DNA of 64,000 bases from positions 7,147,501-7,211,500 of the forward strand of contig OU612070.1 in NCBI GenBank assembly GCA_914767715.1, given 5' to 3'. Shown here one piece after another: positions 11,752-22,198 of this stretch. The notes below the pieces were generated by a model. It had not been told where the DNA came from. It did not search any database and worked only from the letters and a program-made list of their open reading frames with translations. This DNA comes from Membranipora membranacea. Its lineage: Eukaryota > Bryozoa > Gymnolaemata > Cheilostomatida > Membraniporidae. Positions within the stretch are counted from its first letter, which is position 1. Each line of letters opens with the position of its first letter. Both the position numbers and the translations under genes were made by a program.

Positions 11752-14700
11752 CTAACCTTCTAAGTTTGTATAGACATGAGAATTAGACTTGTCACCGTAC
11801 GGATGTGTCTGCTGGTCAGCAGGACACTCATATTGTGGATCAGCTTCAGATGTTCCCACATCTCTCTTCGTTAGTTGTGACATTTGCATAGCAGTGCCTG
11901 TATCACCATTCTCCGTTGCACTGTAAGAATGATAGCAAATGAACTTTCTAATGACTAGTAACTCAGTCACAACCCACTAGGATTTGAAATGGGTAAAAAA
12001 CGCGAAACTAATCTAATGAATAAATAAATTTGATATGGCGATAAGAAATTGTGGTTGATTAAAATTAACATCGGATGTCATATCACTCGCCACATCCTGA
12101 AGCATGGGCGGTGAAATATAGTTCCATTAAGGGCTAGGCCGCAATGTCTGCGCCAGGTTGCTCTCAGTTTGCAGGCAGGTCGAAGCACACCTTGGGGTCA
12201 ACCAAACCCCAGTAGTTGATGTACTGCAGTGGGATTCGAACCTTGCGTTGAAGGACCAACGCTCTAACCAACTGAGCCACCTCCTACTGTGTTACATCTT
12301 GTTAAAAATTGTATGGTAGGGTTGGTCTAGTGATATTATGCTGCAGAAACAACGCCGTCTAAGGTTGTAAAATGATCTACTTACCTTATCTCATCTCGGT
12401 AATTTGATTGACTCCTCTTGCATGACATCACCAGATTAGCAGCAGCCATGATGATCAAAATACATAATCCAACATAAATGACTATGTCTGTAAACAAACA
12501 TAGATGGCCGCGTTAGTGCATGAAAGTAACTGGCAGGGCAGCCGGTTTGGGCTATACCAGCGCTGTTGATTGTATGCTGCATGCATTCCTCTCAGTTATA
12601 GTAATCAAATTGTATTTGAAAGTATAAGATGCTAGATGCCTAGAATTGACCTTAAATATATAGTACATAGGCCATAGAGCATGCACAGTTGCAAGCACAT
12701 GCTTTAATCAGCACTGACTCAGTATTGTATTATTGTATTGTATTATTATACCGACTATACACTATGTTTATGTTGCTGTTAAGTCAAACAAATACAAGAT
12801 CGGATGGAGAATGTTTTAGAATGCCAACATCTCCATGACACGGCGTAAATGGATATTCACATGACTACAATAATGACAGAATTATAATGTGTTTACCTTT
12901 CTGTTGTAGTGCTGTAGTTGTAGGAGAAGTAGGAATCTCAGTAGTTGTCAGTGATGCTGAGGTTTGACTTGCTGCTGTTGTTCCAGTTGTTGGCTTTACG
13001 GTGATCAAGAGACTGCCTGCAGAGAAATAGTAACTAGAGTATAAGCGTTAAAGTATCATAGAGGAGAAAAATATTAGCAGGAGGAAACGTTTGCCATTTT
13101 GTATCTAAAGTTAGCTAACATTTACTCACAATGTTAACTCTATATAAACTACATACTCAGCTAGCCTAAATCTAGTGCTAGCTAGCATAAGCTGCCCCAG
13201 GGGCGTATATTCTAAAAAATTTCACTCACTGACTTTTCAGAGATGAGCATAATAATCGGGCGCAGCCCGATCCACATGCTGTAGGCGTGGCGGGGAGGGT
13301 GTGGGAGGGGCGCTTAAGCGCCCTCCCACCACGGAAATTTTTGCATATCGGTAGCAAAATAGTGCAAGCAGAGAGGTATTTCAATGGCTCACTGAGCTGT
13401 TGGGTACTTTCAGAAAACAACTCAATAGCAGTAGAAGATTACGGTAAAAATGCTCCAGTTATAAAGCAACCATTTGAAAAAAAACTGACCTGGATGGGAT
13501 TCGAACCCACGACAAATTATTAATAGTGATTGTAAGGCGGACGCTCTACACACTGAGCTATTCAGCCACTCACGGAAATCTGTGGGCCGTGAGTGTTAAT
13601 ATACGCCACTGAGCTGCCCGTTAAAGAAAACTAGCTAACCTAATTTCTAGCCAATATTAACTCCTTGTGTATGCAATCTATACTACAAATATTGAGATAA
13701 ATAGAACATATATGTTTACATGGTTAACATCCTTCCAATCACCTCAATTTGGCCAGAATAGCCGAACCATCACCAACATTAATTACAATGCCGAGCGGTA
13801 ATATGACGAGTTTGCAAATATATCCCGTTGATATCGACATAAACCTTCTTCCTCCCTCAATATAAATGAAATAGTGAAATACACCATTGAAGTGGACAAT
13901 AATGCATATCAATGTAACATACCTAGCTTTAAGAGATTTATGAGATATAAACTTATTGGTAAATCCAAGAGCAGGATAAGTTTTGCATGGCTAACCTCGA
14001 ATAATACTGATCCTGCGGGGTTCCCCAATGTAGATTGTGTCATTTATGATTGTGAGTGCTCTAGGGTTGTTCATCCAACAGTGGGTTAGGTTCCCTTTTC
14101 TCGATCCGTGTCCCCCAGTGCATATCGACCATGTCATATTGCTTTCAAGGTTTATCAAACGCAGGCGATAATTCCAAAAATCAGCAACAAGTAGCTTGTC
14201 AGGGGCTAATAATACAATATCAGACAACACTCCAAACAAGGCTTGGCGTGGTGGGCTATCAGAGAATCCTGTTCTTGTTGAGCCAGCTATGAACATGAAA
14301 GTTTTCCTGCAGTAATCAAATTCTACAATCCCATAATCCACACTGATGTACAAGTTTCCATTTTCAATTTGAACCATGCGACGAGGATTATTAGCTATGT
14401 CAAGTTCAGCCAGAGTAAAAACTGAAAGATTTCTATTTACTATCCTCAGAGCAGAGTTGCCACCATCACAGATTATTATTTGGTCAGGATCAATTAAATT
14501 GGGAATAATGGATCTAGGACTATTGAGCAAAGCATCACTTCCGTTTCTGTAGCCTCTGCTCTGGCAGGTGCCAACAAAGCCAGTGGTTAAATTGCTGATT
14601 CGATCCACGAGGCGAAGGCAATGATTGCCTGTGTCTGCAACAATCAGCTGAGATGCATTCCTCTGTACAAAGCCATGCATAACCTGAAATCTTGCTTCTT

Positions 14701-15381
14701 GATTATCATTCTCAGCAAAAGTACAGTTATTTGCACTGCCAGCAATCGTCTGTATTGACACCCCATCGGTTGAACAGACAGAACATTTGTCTATGAAAAG
14801 GATTTTTCCTGGTCGGTGCAAGTCTTGGGCAATAACACTCACATCTGCTTTTGTGATGATGAAATCGGTTTTCTCACTGACGTCAGATAGTCTAAAACAG
14901 TCAAGTCGTAAGTCATGAATCTAGTATGATTTACAGTTATTGAAGCCGGATAGGCAAAACTGTAGGGGTTTATTGTGTGATGAAATAGGGTTCAGATTCA
15001 ACCATTTGCCATCCTAGAGCCAAAAGGCCCCTATTGGAGCTTAGAATCTCCTCATGCTACAGTATCCTGTACCATCTCCACACTATCGTGTTTTTGGTGG
15101 GTAATAATGTATGTAATCTATAAAATGAGGTTTCAGTTGGACTATTTTATTATTTTCTCGAGCATTTGTTCAATAGCTGTTCATTTCCCAATTTATTTAT
15201 TCAACTTTATTTTTGCTCAGGTTATCTGCAATCCTAATGACTTACTGTTCAGTCACTATAATTTTAACTTGATAAACATTTTATTCATCAGATTCCGATT
15301 CAATTGTGCTACTCACTCGAGAGAGGCAGCGTATGAGAGAATACATGCCAGTATCAGTATCAGCATCACTGAGACAAACAT
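11752..15381 (-). CDS. NHL-repeat type I membrane protein, unit A (5 coding exons)
   Basis: Exons, in coding order, are 15381-15317, 14891-13996, 13016-12897, 12487-12385 and 11920-11752. All phases agree (1353 nt, 450 aa). The order is: signal peptide (residues 1-21, hydrophobic after MFVSVML); an extracellular domain of about 300 residues with NHL beta-propeller repeats (cores such as LIVADTGNHCLRLVD and LLVADFWNYRLRLIN) and many N-glycosylation sequons; a Thr/Ser-rich stalk (about 322-360); one transmembrane helix (about 362-381); and a tail of about 68 residues with Tyr425 (YECP), Tyr436 and Tyr445 (YTNL). The donor after the NHL exon is weak (GTTAGC). The ATG is the first codon of its exon, so a 5' UTR exon is expected; a candidate ends at 19718. 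NHL domains usually mediate binding; the ligand is unknown. The protein is presumably a surface receptor or adhesion molecule. I do not recognise a named family. Confidence 0.78.
12122..12291 (-). mobile_element. tRNA-derived SINE in the last intron of unit A
   Basis: Read on the minus strand it begins agtaggaggtggctcagttgg (A box) and has the B box ggttcgaatcccac. It continues with a body (ctgcctgcaaactgagagc, aacctggcgcag) that is shared with copies at about 57688-57900 (plus) and 46393-46480 (plus fragment). It is a dispersed SINE family of this genome. Confidence 0.75.
13198..13609 (-). mobile_element. Composite insertion with tRNA-like part, intron of unit A
   Basis: The segment starts with ggggcgtatatt and ends with aatatacgccact, which are short inverted ends. 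Inside, on the minus strand at about 13572-13485, is a tRNA-like stretch with D-arm GCTC..GAGC, a T-arm GTGGGTTCGAATCCCAT and a T-run after it that would stop RNA polymerase III. The acceptor stem does not pair, so it is a tRNA-related SINE rather than a working tRNA gene. A GC-rich patch (13255-13335) with a gcgctt/aagcgc dyad is unlike its AT-rich surroundings. Confidence 0.5.
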
Positions 15382-16128
15382 CTGCAAAAAGAAGAGCAAT
15401 TTCTTTACACAATACAGTATCTATGAAATGATTTTGTTTTAAAATGGCACCTGGAGCCTCTGTGGTGTATCACTATACTTGTTAGGACATGAATGTTACA
15501 TCATGAATGCTATGCCATCAATCTTGAGGGAAATATTGAATAAAAATAGAAACAAACAGTACCACATGTGTTGCACCCTCATTCATTTAAACTGTGTATA
15601 ATTGCCGTTATTAGGATAGTAACCCTGCTCTCATAAAGTTCTCCAACACTGGATACAAACGCCAGTGAAGCATCACACCTGTTATCCCATAAAAACCCGT
15701 TGACTTACTCAATTACTTACGTTCACTTGCATCTGTTTTTATACATGACTGGGAGATATCTTTTGGTTGTGCGACAATAATTATTCAATATTCAATGGGA
15801 ACTTAGGTTTACAGGGAATGCGGAGTAGGCAATAAACAGCCATGAATCCAATTGTTGGAAGCTTCATAGCAGCCCCCACCAATAAACATATTGTTCTGGA
15901 GCCTATGCCTTGCCTATAGTACTATGTTTCTCCCATATTATCCACTCTCGTTCTACACATGCTGTTTGTTATTTAGTGTATGGGCGGCTTGTGTTTGGTT
16001 AGAAACATTATCAGTTCTAAGAACTATCAGTGCTTTCAACCTGCAAATGATATTTTGGACATTTTAATGGGAGAACACAGAATAACTTTCCACTGACTGC
16101 TAGAGGAATTACCTGCAAAAACTTGCTT
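15382..16128. other. Intron 1 region of unit A, nothing recognised
   Basis: Lies between the signal-peptide exon and the Ty3-like insertion. It is AT-rich, and I see no exon, domain or repeat in it. It is probably intronic, because the putative 5' exon of the unit lies beyond the retroelement at about 19718. Confidence 0.45.
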
Positions 16129-16518
16129 ATATAGTATGAATCATTTTTTACAATTGTTAACCTCTGACCCCACAATCATTTTAATCCTTTATATGCATGC
16201 TATGTAGTATTCAATAGAACATGAATCAGTTAGTGTTTAACCCTATACAAGTCAACACGTTTATTTAAACCTCTCACTATAAGCTACAACCCCAAGTGAA
16301 GATAATTCTATCTATATCAATCAAACACGTACTGCGTCAGCCCTCATTCAACATTCATAACAAACAACAATATCATATATGGTGGAGCTGCTCTCTTAAA
16401 GATCCTACATCAGGGAAGAACGCACAACGGATTGTCCGAATATATGCCTCTGAAAGCTGCCAAGTCGATGAATCTCGTATAATAGACCAAAGAAAGCGGC
16501 AGGTTGAAAGTGGAATGC

Positions 16519-16745
16519 TTGGGAGGTATACAGAGGAGATCGATAATTTAAATCAATGACAATCACTATTGCCTATCTATGGAACAAAAAAAAATCGGGA
16601 GTAAACTGAGGCGATCCATAATTTCAGTCAATGACGATCACTATCGCGTATCTATCAAGCAAAAGATCAGAGCATGCTGATGAGATCGATAATATTAATC
16701 AATCAATCACAATTGTCTCATATCTATGAAGCAAAAATCATTGGA
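16519..16745 (+). repeat. About 75-bp tandem repeat, three diverged copies
   Basis: Three successive units share gatcgataat..tcaat, a tcac-containing core, ctatctat and a gcaaaa tail, with about 20 percent divergence by eye. They lie inside the retroelement between the left LTR and the gag fragment, so they belong to its leader. Confidence 0.6.
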
Positions 16746-16989
16746 GGTATCATAATGAAGTATCCCAAACTACTCAAGCCGACTCAAGCCTCCAAATCTG
16801 CGAATGTCGCCACAACACAACTAGCTGTGTCCGTAATAACGGTTGTGCTGCTGCTGTATAATAATCTTCTAACTCAGAGACAAACTAGGAACTATACCAG
16901 TAACAGTGGAAGTCAGAAGGTGAAAAATGGATATGAATGTGGTAGCAATATCTGTGGTGGTAGCAGTAGTGGATTATGTGTAACAGACT

Positions 16990-17290
16990 GTGACAGGTGT
17001 GGTAAGTCACATATGAGTAGTGCTTGTTGTGCTTATGGTCGGACTTGTAGGGGCTGTGAGAGACTGGGCACTATCGGTCCTGCTGTCTCTCTCGTGGTGC
17101 TGGACCTCGGGCTTGTGATGGAGCCGGCACTGTTGCGGGAGGTTCTACACAATAACAATCAGCAGGCCCTGTCTGTGTCGACTGTTTGGGTTTGTTGTCT
17201 GAATGTCGGGTCCGGGTTTCCTTTGCCGGGTGGGCCAAACAGGCTTTGCTAGACACAGGGGATCAATCATCATATATCACAACTAAAATA
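16990..17290 (+). pseudogene. Gag zinc knuckle and protease fragment of the Ty3-like element
   Basis: The plus-strand frame reads CDRCGKSHMSSAC, a CCHC-type knuckle with one residue missing from the usual spacing, followed by CRGCERLGT, where the last histidine of a second knuckle is lost. About 160 bases on, after a frame change, ALLDTG matches the catalytic triad of retroviral-type aspartic proteases. The frames are not continuous, so this is a degraded gag-pol junction. Confidence 0.6.
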
Positions 17291-17581
17291 TCAGAAAATA
17301 TTACTCCTAATAACTCTAAAATTTTATTAATCATATGTAACACTTCCACTAATAGTAGTGTAGGGAATATTAAGATTCTCATTAGGTATTAAACAGCTAG
17401 ATTTTAACGTAGGTATGTTAGCTGTTCCCAATTAATTCAAGTTGCTGATTTTATGAGATATGATATGAGATAAGATATAGTATCAGGTTAGATTCTATTG
17501 AATCACATAATAGACGTATACAATATAACAATAGTAAGTGTAATCTGTATTTAGAGGGGCTGAACAAAATTATTCTTTAAC

Positions 17582-18170
17582 ACACAAAGAGGGACTAGCC
17601 CTGGTTACAGCAGTAGAGAAATACAAACATTACCTTGCAGATAAACACTTTTTGGTGCTCACTGACCACATTAGCCTCAAATGGTTGAAAAGCATAAAGG
17701 ACACTAAGGGCAGACTAGGTCGCTGGTCACTATTGCTTGAGCCGTACAACTATGACATCAAACACAAAAGTGGGAAAACTAATACCAATGCTGATTGCCT
17801 TTCCAGGAGGCCTTATGAGCAAACAGAACCACAAACACCGCTTGACCTTGTTGTCAACCTTTCTGTGCTCACCACAATTTTGGGTGAATCAGACATTAAA
17901 TGTGAATCACAAGCCGACAAACAAAGTAGTGGGTCTGCTAAACACACATATGATATAGAGTATGGGTGCAAAGGCATTAATACTATAACAGCAGCTGCTG
18001 TTGATTTCATAGACATTTCAAAGGATCAAAAGGATGATCCAGCTTTAATGCCAAACTTTGAATATTTAACTTACAATAAAGTACTGCAAGATTTGTTATT
18101 TCTACATTGCATGATATTGTCTTTTCCGTCAGTTACTTTACAATATCACAGGACACACCTTACCTATTAA
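17582..18170 (+). pseudogene. RNase H / integrase N-terminal fragment of the Ty3-like element
   Basis: The translation contains KEGLALVTAVEKYKHYL, FLVLTDHISLKWL, GRWSLLLEPYNYDIKHKSG and NTNADCLSRRP. These are the conserved RNase H motifs of Ty3/gypsy polymerases, with the TDH aspartate and the D of NADCLSR present. The frame then runs through a linker to a segment (KDDPALMPNFEYL) resembling the start of integrase and stops. The reverse transcriptase that should precede it is absent. Confidence 0.8.
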
Positions 18171-18660
18171 TAGATAACAGAAAACAAATTTATTTTGGCA
18201 CTTGTGTATCAGGATGTGGCCAATTATGCCAGAAAGGGAAAGAAAAACCCCAAAATCTGAAAAAAAAAAGAAAAAGAAAATAGAAAACGAAATAAAATCA
18301 AAGGTGAATTTAGTTTGAAGCAATGTCTAGCGAGAAGGAAAGAGTTTGGTAATGCAGTGGTGACCTTAGAATTGCTGAAAAAAAAGAGATCATTTTTACA
18401 TGCATTACATCATAATCACTTATTAGTTCTAGCATTATTATTCAACCATTAGTCTAGAAATTAGTAATTATAATAATCACAAGTATCATTTTAGGCATCA
18501 TTTGATTAGATTAGATTTGATTAGATAGGCAAACCTTTATACAGTCTTGCGTAAATACAGGGCCAACATCCATTTGATTAGGCGAGGCATGAGAACACGA
18601 ATTTAGTGGATACAACTAAATAAAAAATAAACAAAATAGATATTGGAATTTATCAGTGAT

Positions 18661-18879
18661 ATCAACAGCCAACTATGAAGGCTTGGCATAGCATTTCCTG
18701 TACCGGGAGGGTACTTATCAACAGAATTTGATTATCAACAGCCAACCATGTAGGCTTGGCATAGCATTTCCTGTACCGGGAGGGTACTTATCAATAGAAT
18801 TTGATTATCAACAGCCAACCATGTAGGCTTGGCATAGCATTTCCTGTACCGGGAGGGTACTTATCAATAGCAAGCTTAA
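18661..18879 (+). repeat. 73-bp tandem repeat, three copies
   Basis: The unit starts atcaacagccaac and runs through ggcttggcatagc, atttcctgtacc and gggagggtacttatcaa. Copies start at 18661, 18734 and 18807 (period exactly 73) with only a few differences. It lies in the 3' part of the retroelement. Confidence 0.9.
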
Positions 18880-19717
18880 CAATAGCCAGTAATAATAGCA
18901 GTTAACAATTTATAAATAGCATTAGTCAAGTGACCTTTAGCCAATCATATTTAGGAGTTGTGATGCCATGTTGATGCGCGCCTGTGTCTGGGGATGCTTA
19001 GTGTTGGTACTCCTGCCTGTTGATTGTGGATTGGGCGTTTGGACTGCGCGCCCATTTTGTCGATATATGCTGGGCCTGTTCCTTGTGACTTGTGTGGGAA
19101 CTCCTGTTGCTGCGGGGTCTCTCTCATGTCTGTGTCCTTGCTCCACCGGAGTGGCAGGGGACTGTGTAGTGGTCTGTCTTCCTGTGCTGCTGCATTGCTG
19201 GCTGTGGCATGATCGGCATTCCTTGTGCGTGACTTGGTGTGTCTTATTTTTTTTTATAGCAGTCAGCATCTTTTTATCATGCAATATTTTTATTTATGCA
19301 ATTTAATCTTTAGTAAACCAGTTTTACCACATATGTGTGTTGGAAGCAAAACGAGTTTTATTTTGGTTATTATTAGAGTTTTCTTTTGAGAGACCAATTT
19401 TGATCAAGAAAGAAGGGGCAAATATAGTGTGAATCATTTTTGACAATTGTTAACCTCTGACCCCACAATCATTTTAATCCTTTATATGCAAGCTATGTAG
19501 TGTTCAATAGAACATGAATCAGTTAGTGTTTAACCCTATACAAGTCAACACGTTTATTTAAACCTCTCACTATAAGCTACAACCCCAAGTGAAGATAATT
19601 CTATCTATATCAATCAAACACGTACTGCGTCAGCCCTCATTCAACATTCATAACAAACAACAATATCATACTTACATAACCAAAATTATTAAAAAAACTA
19701 AGATTTAGGATTCTTAC

Positions 19718-20060
19718 CTTTAGGAGATAGACAGGAGCAGAACAGAATTTTCTCAACAAATTGAATCAGATTGAAGAACACTGCTGGCACAGTTCGAAGA
19801 GAATTTCATTCGCAAAGATGGTCAGCTCAAGCTTCAGATCATACCAAAAAGGTTCAATAGATTGCAGCAATAACGTGTTTTGTCAGTTGAAGTCAATTAG
19901 TTATTTAGACGGAAGTTCCTTGATCTGAATAATTAGAACTCAAATCAGTTTTCATGCCAAAGAACTGATTATAAAGGAATCATTGAGCACATGATCGATT
20001 TCTTTGATCTGCCTCGTACGAAATAATTTCCTTCTTTGTATAACATGTGCAATCAGCAAG
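19718..20060 (-). promoter_or_regulatory. Putative 5' UTR exon and promoter of unit A (copy 1)
   Basis: On the minus strand a segment ends CTCCTAAAG followed by the donor GTAAGA (exon edge 19718). Related segments lie at 20254-20600 and 29692-30020, always on the upstream side of an NHL unit, which argues for a shared first exon and promoter. No long frame is present, fitting a non-coding first exon. All three copies keep GATCAAGGAA followed by (C/G)TTCC or TTTC, and two keep a GATCAAAGAAAT stretch that fits a TCF/LEF-type site. A TTTATAATC motif in copy 1 could act as a TATA-like element. Regulatory use is inference. Confidence 0.5.
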
Positions 20061-20253
20061 TAAAAAGTTTATCAGGTGATCTTATTTCATCAGTTTTAGA
20101 ATGATTGTGAGGGGAAACTTCCCGTTAAGGTTAAATACAATACTGATACTCCAATTCTGGTATATGACTTCTTCCCTATTTGTTTCATTCCTCACGCTTC
20201 CTAAAATACCATAACATACTAATATTAGAATTTTTCATAAGACGGATAGTTAC

Positions 20254-20600
20254 CTTTAGGAGAGACATGTAGGACAGAATAGAACTTCTTTGTAAATCGA
20301 ATTCAGATTACAGAACACAGATGATCCTATTTTGAATGGTATCTTTTTTGCAGAACTCTCAACTTAGAGAACTGACCTCAAAAATTCAAAATGTTGCAGT
20401 AATATGTGTACTTGTCAATTTTTGATGAGGCGTGAGCTAACCGGAACTTCCTTGATCTAAATAATTTTGAATCAAATTGGTTATGATGTCGAATAACTGA
20501 ATACAAAAGAATTATTGAGCGCATGATCAATTTCTTTGATCAGCTTTGTATGAATAATCTCCACCCATAATATGTGCAAAAAATGACTCAATGTCATAGA
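20254..20600 (-). promoter_or_regulatory. Second copy of the putative 5' exon and promoter
   Basis: It is homologous along its length to 19718-20060 and closer to 29692-30020. On the minus strand it also ends CTCCTAAAG followed by a donor, here GTAACT. It retains the GGAAGTTCC core and the GATCAAAGAAAT stretch. Its own coding unit is not obvious: both this copy and copy 1 lie upstream of unit A, so it may be an alternative first exon or the leftover of a lost unit. Confidence 0.5.
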
Positions 20601-21835
20601 CCTAGAAATATGATCTATGCTCAATTTTTAATTTATCAGTGACCTGGTTGACACTAATTTACCTGCTGTTAACATTAAAATATGATACTGATACTCCAAT
20701 TCTCCCCCAAATGACTTTTCTACCTCAATAGTTGCCTTCATTGGAGCTTAATCTTTCATTACTGAATATTGAAACTAAAGGAAAATTCAATAACAGGGAG
20801 AATTTTACAGAAATCTTTTCAGCAGCGCACAAGCCACTCACACGTCACCACAGGGCAAATGCATGTTACGGTCGGGCAATTGCTTAGGATCAAGTTGTGT
20901 CTGATTTACAGGTTAAAAAAACTCAATGCTCTTCTTGGCATGAATTCTCTTACCATGCCAATCTGACACAACTTTATCATGAGTAAAGCCTGGCTATAAC
21001 ATGTAGTGGTCTTTTGGTATTCCTTAAAAGTAGTCTGCGAGTTTGTGAAGCAAATAGGAAGGGTTGTGGTGCTGACATCTCATGACCTGTTTCCATGTCA
21101 AGAGCAACATCCTGTATTTATAGGAGCACTGAAAGTTGCTTCCCCTCTCTGCGGTAGAGAACAGCTTCGGGAAATTCATGAGAGGTTGTCACACCAAGTG
21201 CACCTGATAGTTTTTATATTCATCCTTGATTAAAAAAGCTCCATGGGAAACACCACTGGAATATTCTCAGAAGGTTGAGTTAAGTATTGAGCGGAATAAT
21301 ATGCTACTAGGACGACAGGACAGGAAAAGGAAGTTTGAGACAACTCTACGTGTAAGATATCTTCAGAGTAAGGGTTTAACAGAATGGTTGAGATGTTTTG
21401 GTCAAAACAAGTATAATTGAGCCATTAGGTATATATTCTGCCATTGTGTTCAGTTTCAGCATGACCATCATGAGGTTGTTTCTTTTGTGTAGGGTTGCAT
21501 TTAATAAACAATAAGTACAATAAAGAGCCAAAATTAAGTTGTTATTTATCAAATAATTCATTCAGGGGCAAGTCAAGGTCCCAACATACATTTCTTGACT
21601 CTCTGATTGGTCAAAATTTCCTGTTCATTTTATGTAAGAACAAACTCGATTGACTGCATTTGCAAATTGCTGAAACCTGAGCATCAACAATACGAATGTT
21701 TCTAAATACAATATGAGTTTCACGTTCATCGAATATATGGAATGTGAAATAAAATGGTGGCGTTTCTGCACCAGTGTTGCATATAGTCCAGCGCATCATC
21801 CCACTGATAACCTTATGACCAATCATGATGTGTTA
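20601..21835. other. Duplicated 3' flank of unit B, distal part
   Basis: The stretch matches 30125-30830 downstream of unit C over long segments (for example gttgtgtctgatt, cttggcatgaattct, aagcctggctataacatg and gcatatagtccagcgcatcatccca). An open frame on the minus strand (21826-21611) is shared with that copy but broken in the unit A copy, so I treat it as non-coding. Confidence 0.6.
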
Positions 21836-22169
21836 AGGTGAATTTAGTCTAGGACGATACTTAGGACAATTTTAGGACGTGTTTGGCAATGTTAACGATT
21901 TTTGGACGTTTTTTGGAGAGTTTTCTTCCCATCGCGCGATTTCTGAATGTTTTTAGCAATGTTATCAATTTCGGAAAATAAAAAGTTGTCTTCTCTATGA
22001 CCTAATTATTTAATGTTGACAAATGAGAATACTGAAAAGAGAAGACAACTTTTGCAAAAACGCTCGTGACTTTTAGAAACACTCATGAAACGTTGCATTG
22101 GTAGACAGCTATAGAAAATTGCCAAAAATCGTTGACTGGCTAACAAAACGTCATAGTATAAACTCACCT
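21836..22169. mobile_element. 334-bp MITE with imperfect terminal inverted repeats
   Basis: The left end AGGTGAATTTAGTCTAGGACG and the right end, read inward as AGGTGAGTTTATACTATGACG, are inverted copies. Inside are further inverted pairs (AAAAGTTGTCTTCTCT with its complement). The matching flank of unit C (tgttaaactgggtgac, about 30824) lacks it, so the empty site is known. The flanking gtta/gttg may be the target duplication. No coding content. Confidence 0.7.
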
Positions 22170-22198
22170 GTTGACTGGGTTTTACAAGACAATGCCCA

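Larger units (their letters stand above)
16129..19669 (+). mobile_element. Internally deleted Ty3/gypsy-like LTR retroelement
   Basis: Direct repeats of about 245 bases at 16129-16377 and 19423-19669 differ at only a few positions and bracket fragments in the Ty3 order: a gag-like zinc knuckle (16990-17077), an aspartic-protease-like LLDTG motif (about 17245-17260), and RNase H followed by the start of an integrase region (17582-18170). A purine tract (aagaaagaagggg) precedes the right repeat, as expected for plus-strand priming. Reverse transcriptase is missing and frames are broken, so the element is dead. The nearly identical repeats suggest recent insertion. Its position separates the duplicated 5' exons (19.7 and 20.25 kb) from the coding part of unit A. 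I could not find a clear target-site duplication, so the exact LTR ends are uncertain. Confidence 0.72.

Noticed and set aside
13485-13572. tRNA gene on the minus strand
   Set aside because: D- and T-arms are present, but the acceptor stem does not pair and it sits inside a repeat insertion; it is better called a SINE head.
18968-19306. Hydrophobic, Cys-rich open frame in a GC-richer patch
   Set aside because: It lies inside the Ty3-like element, both strands are open, and no motif is recognisable; an env-like or extra gene cannot be supported.
21611-21826. Possible exon (frame with MMRWTICNTGAE) shared with 30551-30830
   Set aside because: The frame is open in two copies, but the corresponding unit A flank (about 11300-11370) has stops, and differences are spread over all codon positions; most likely 3' flank.
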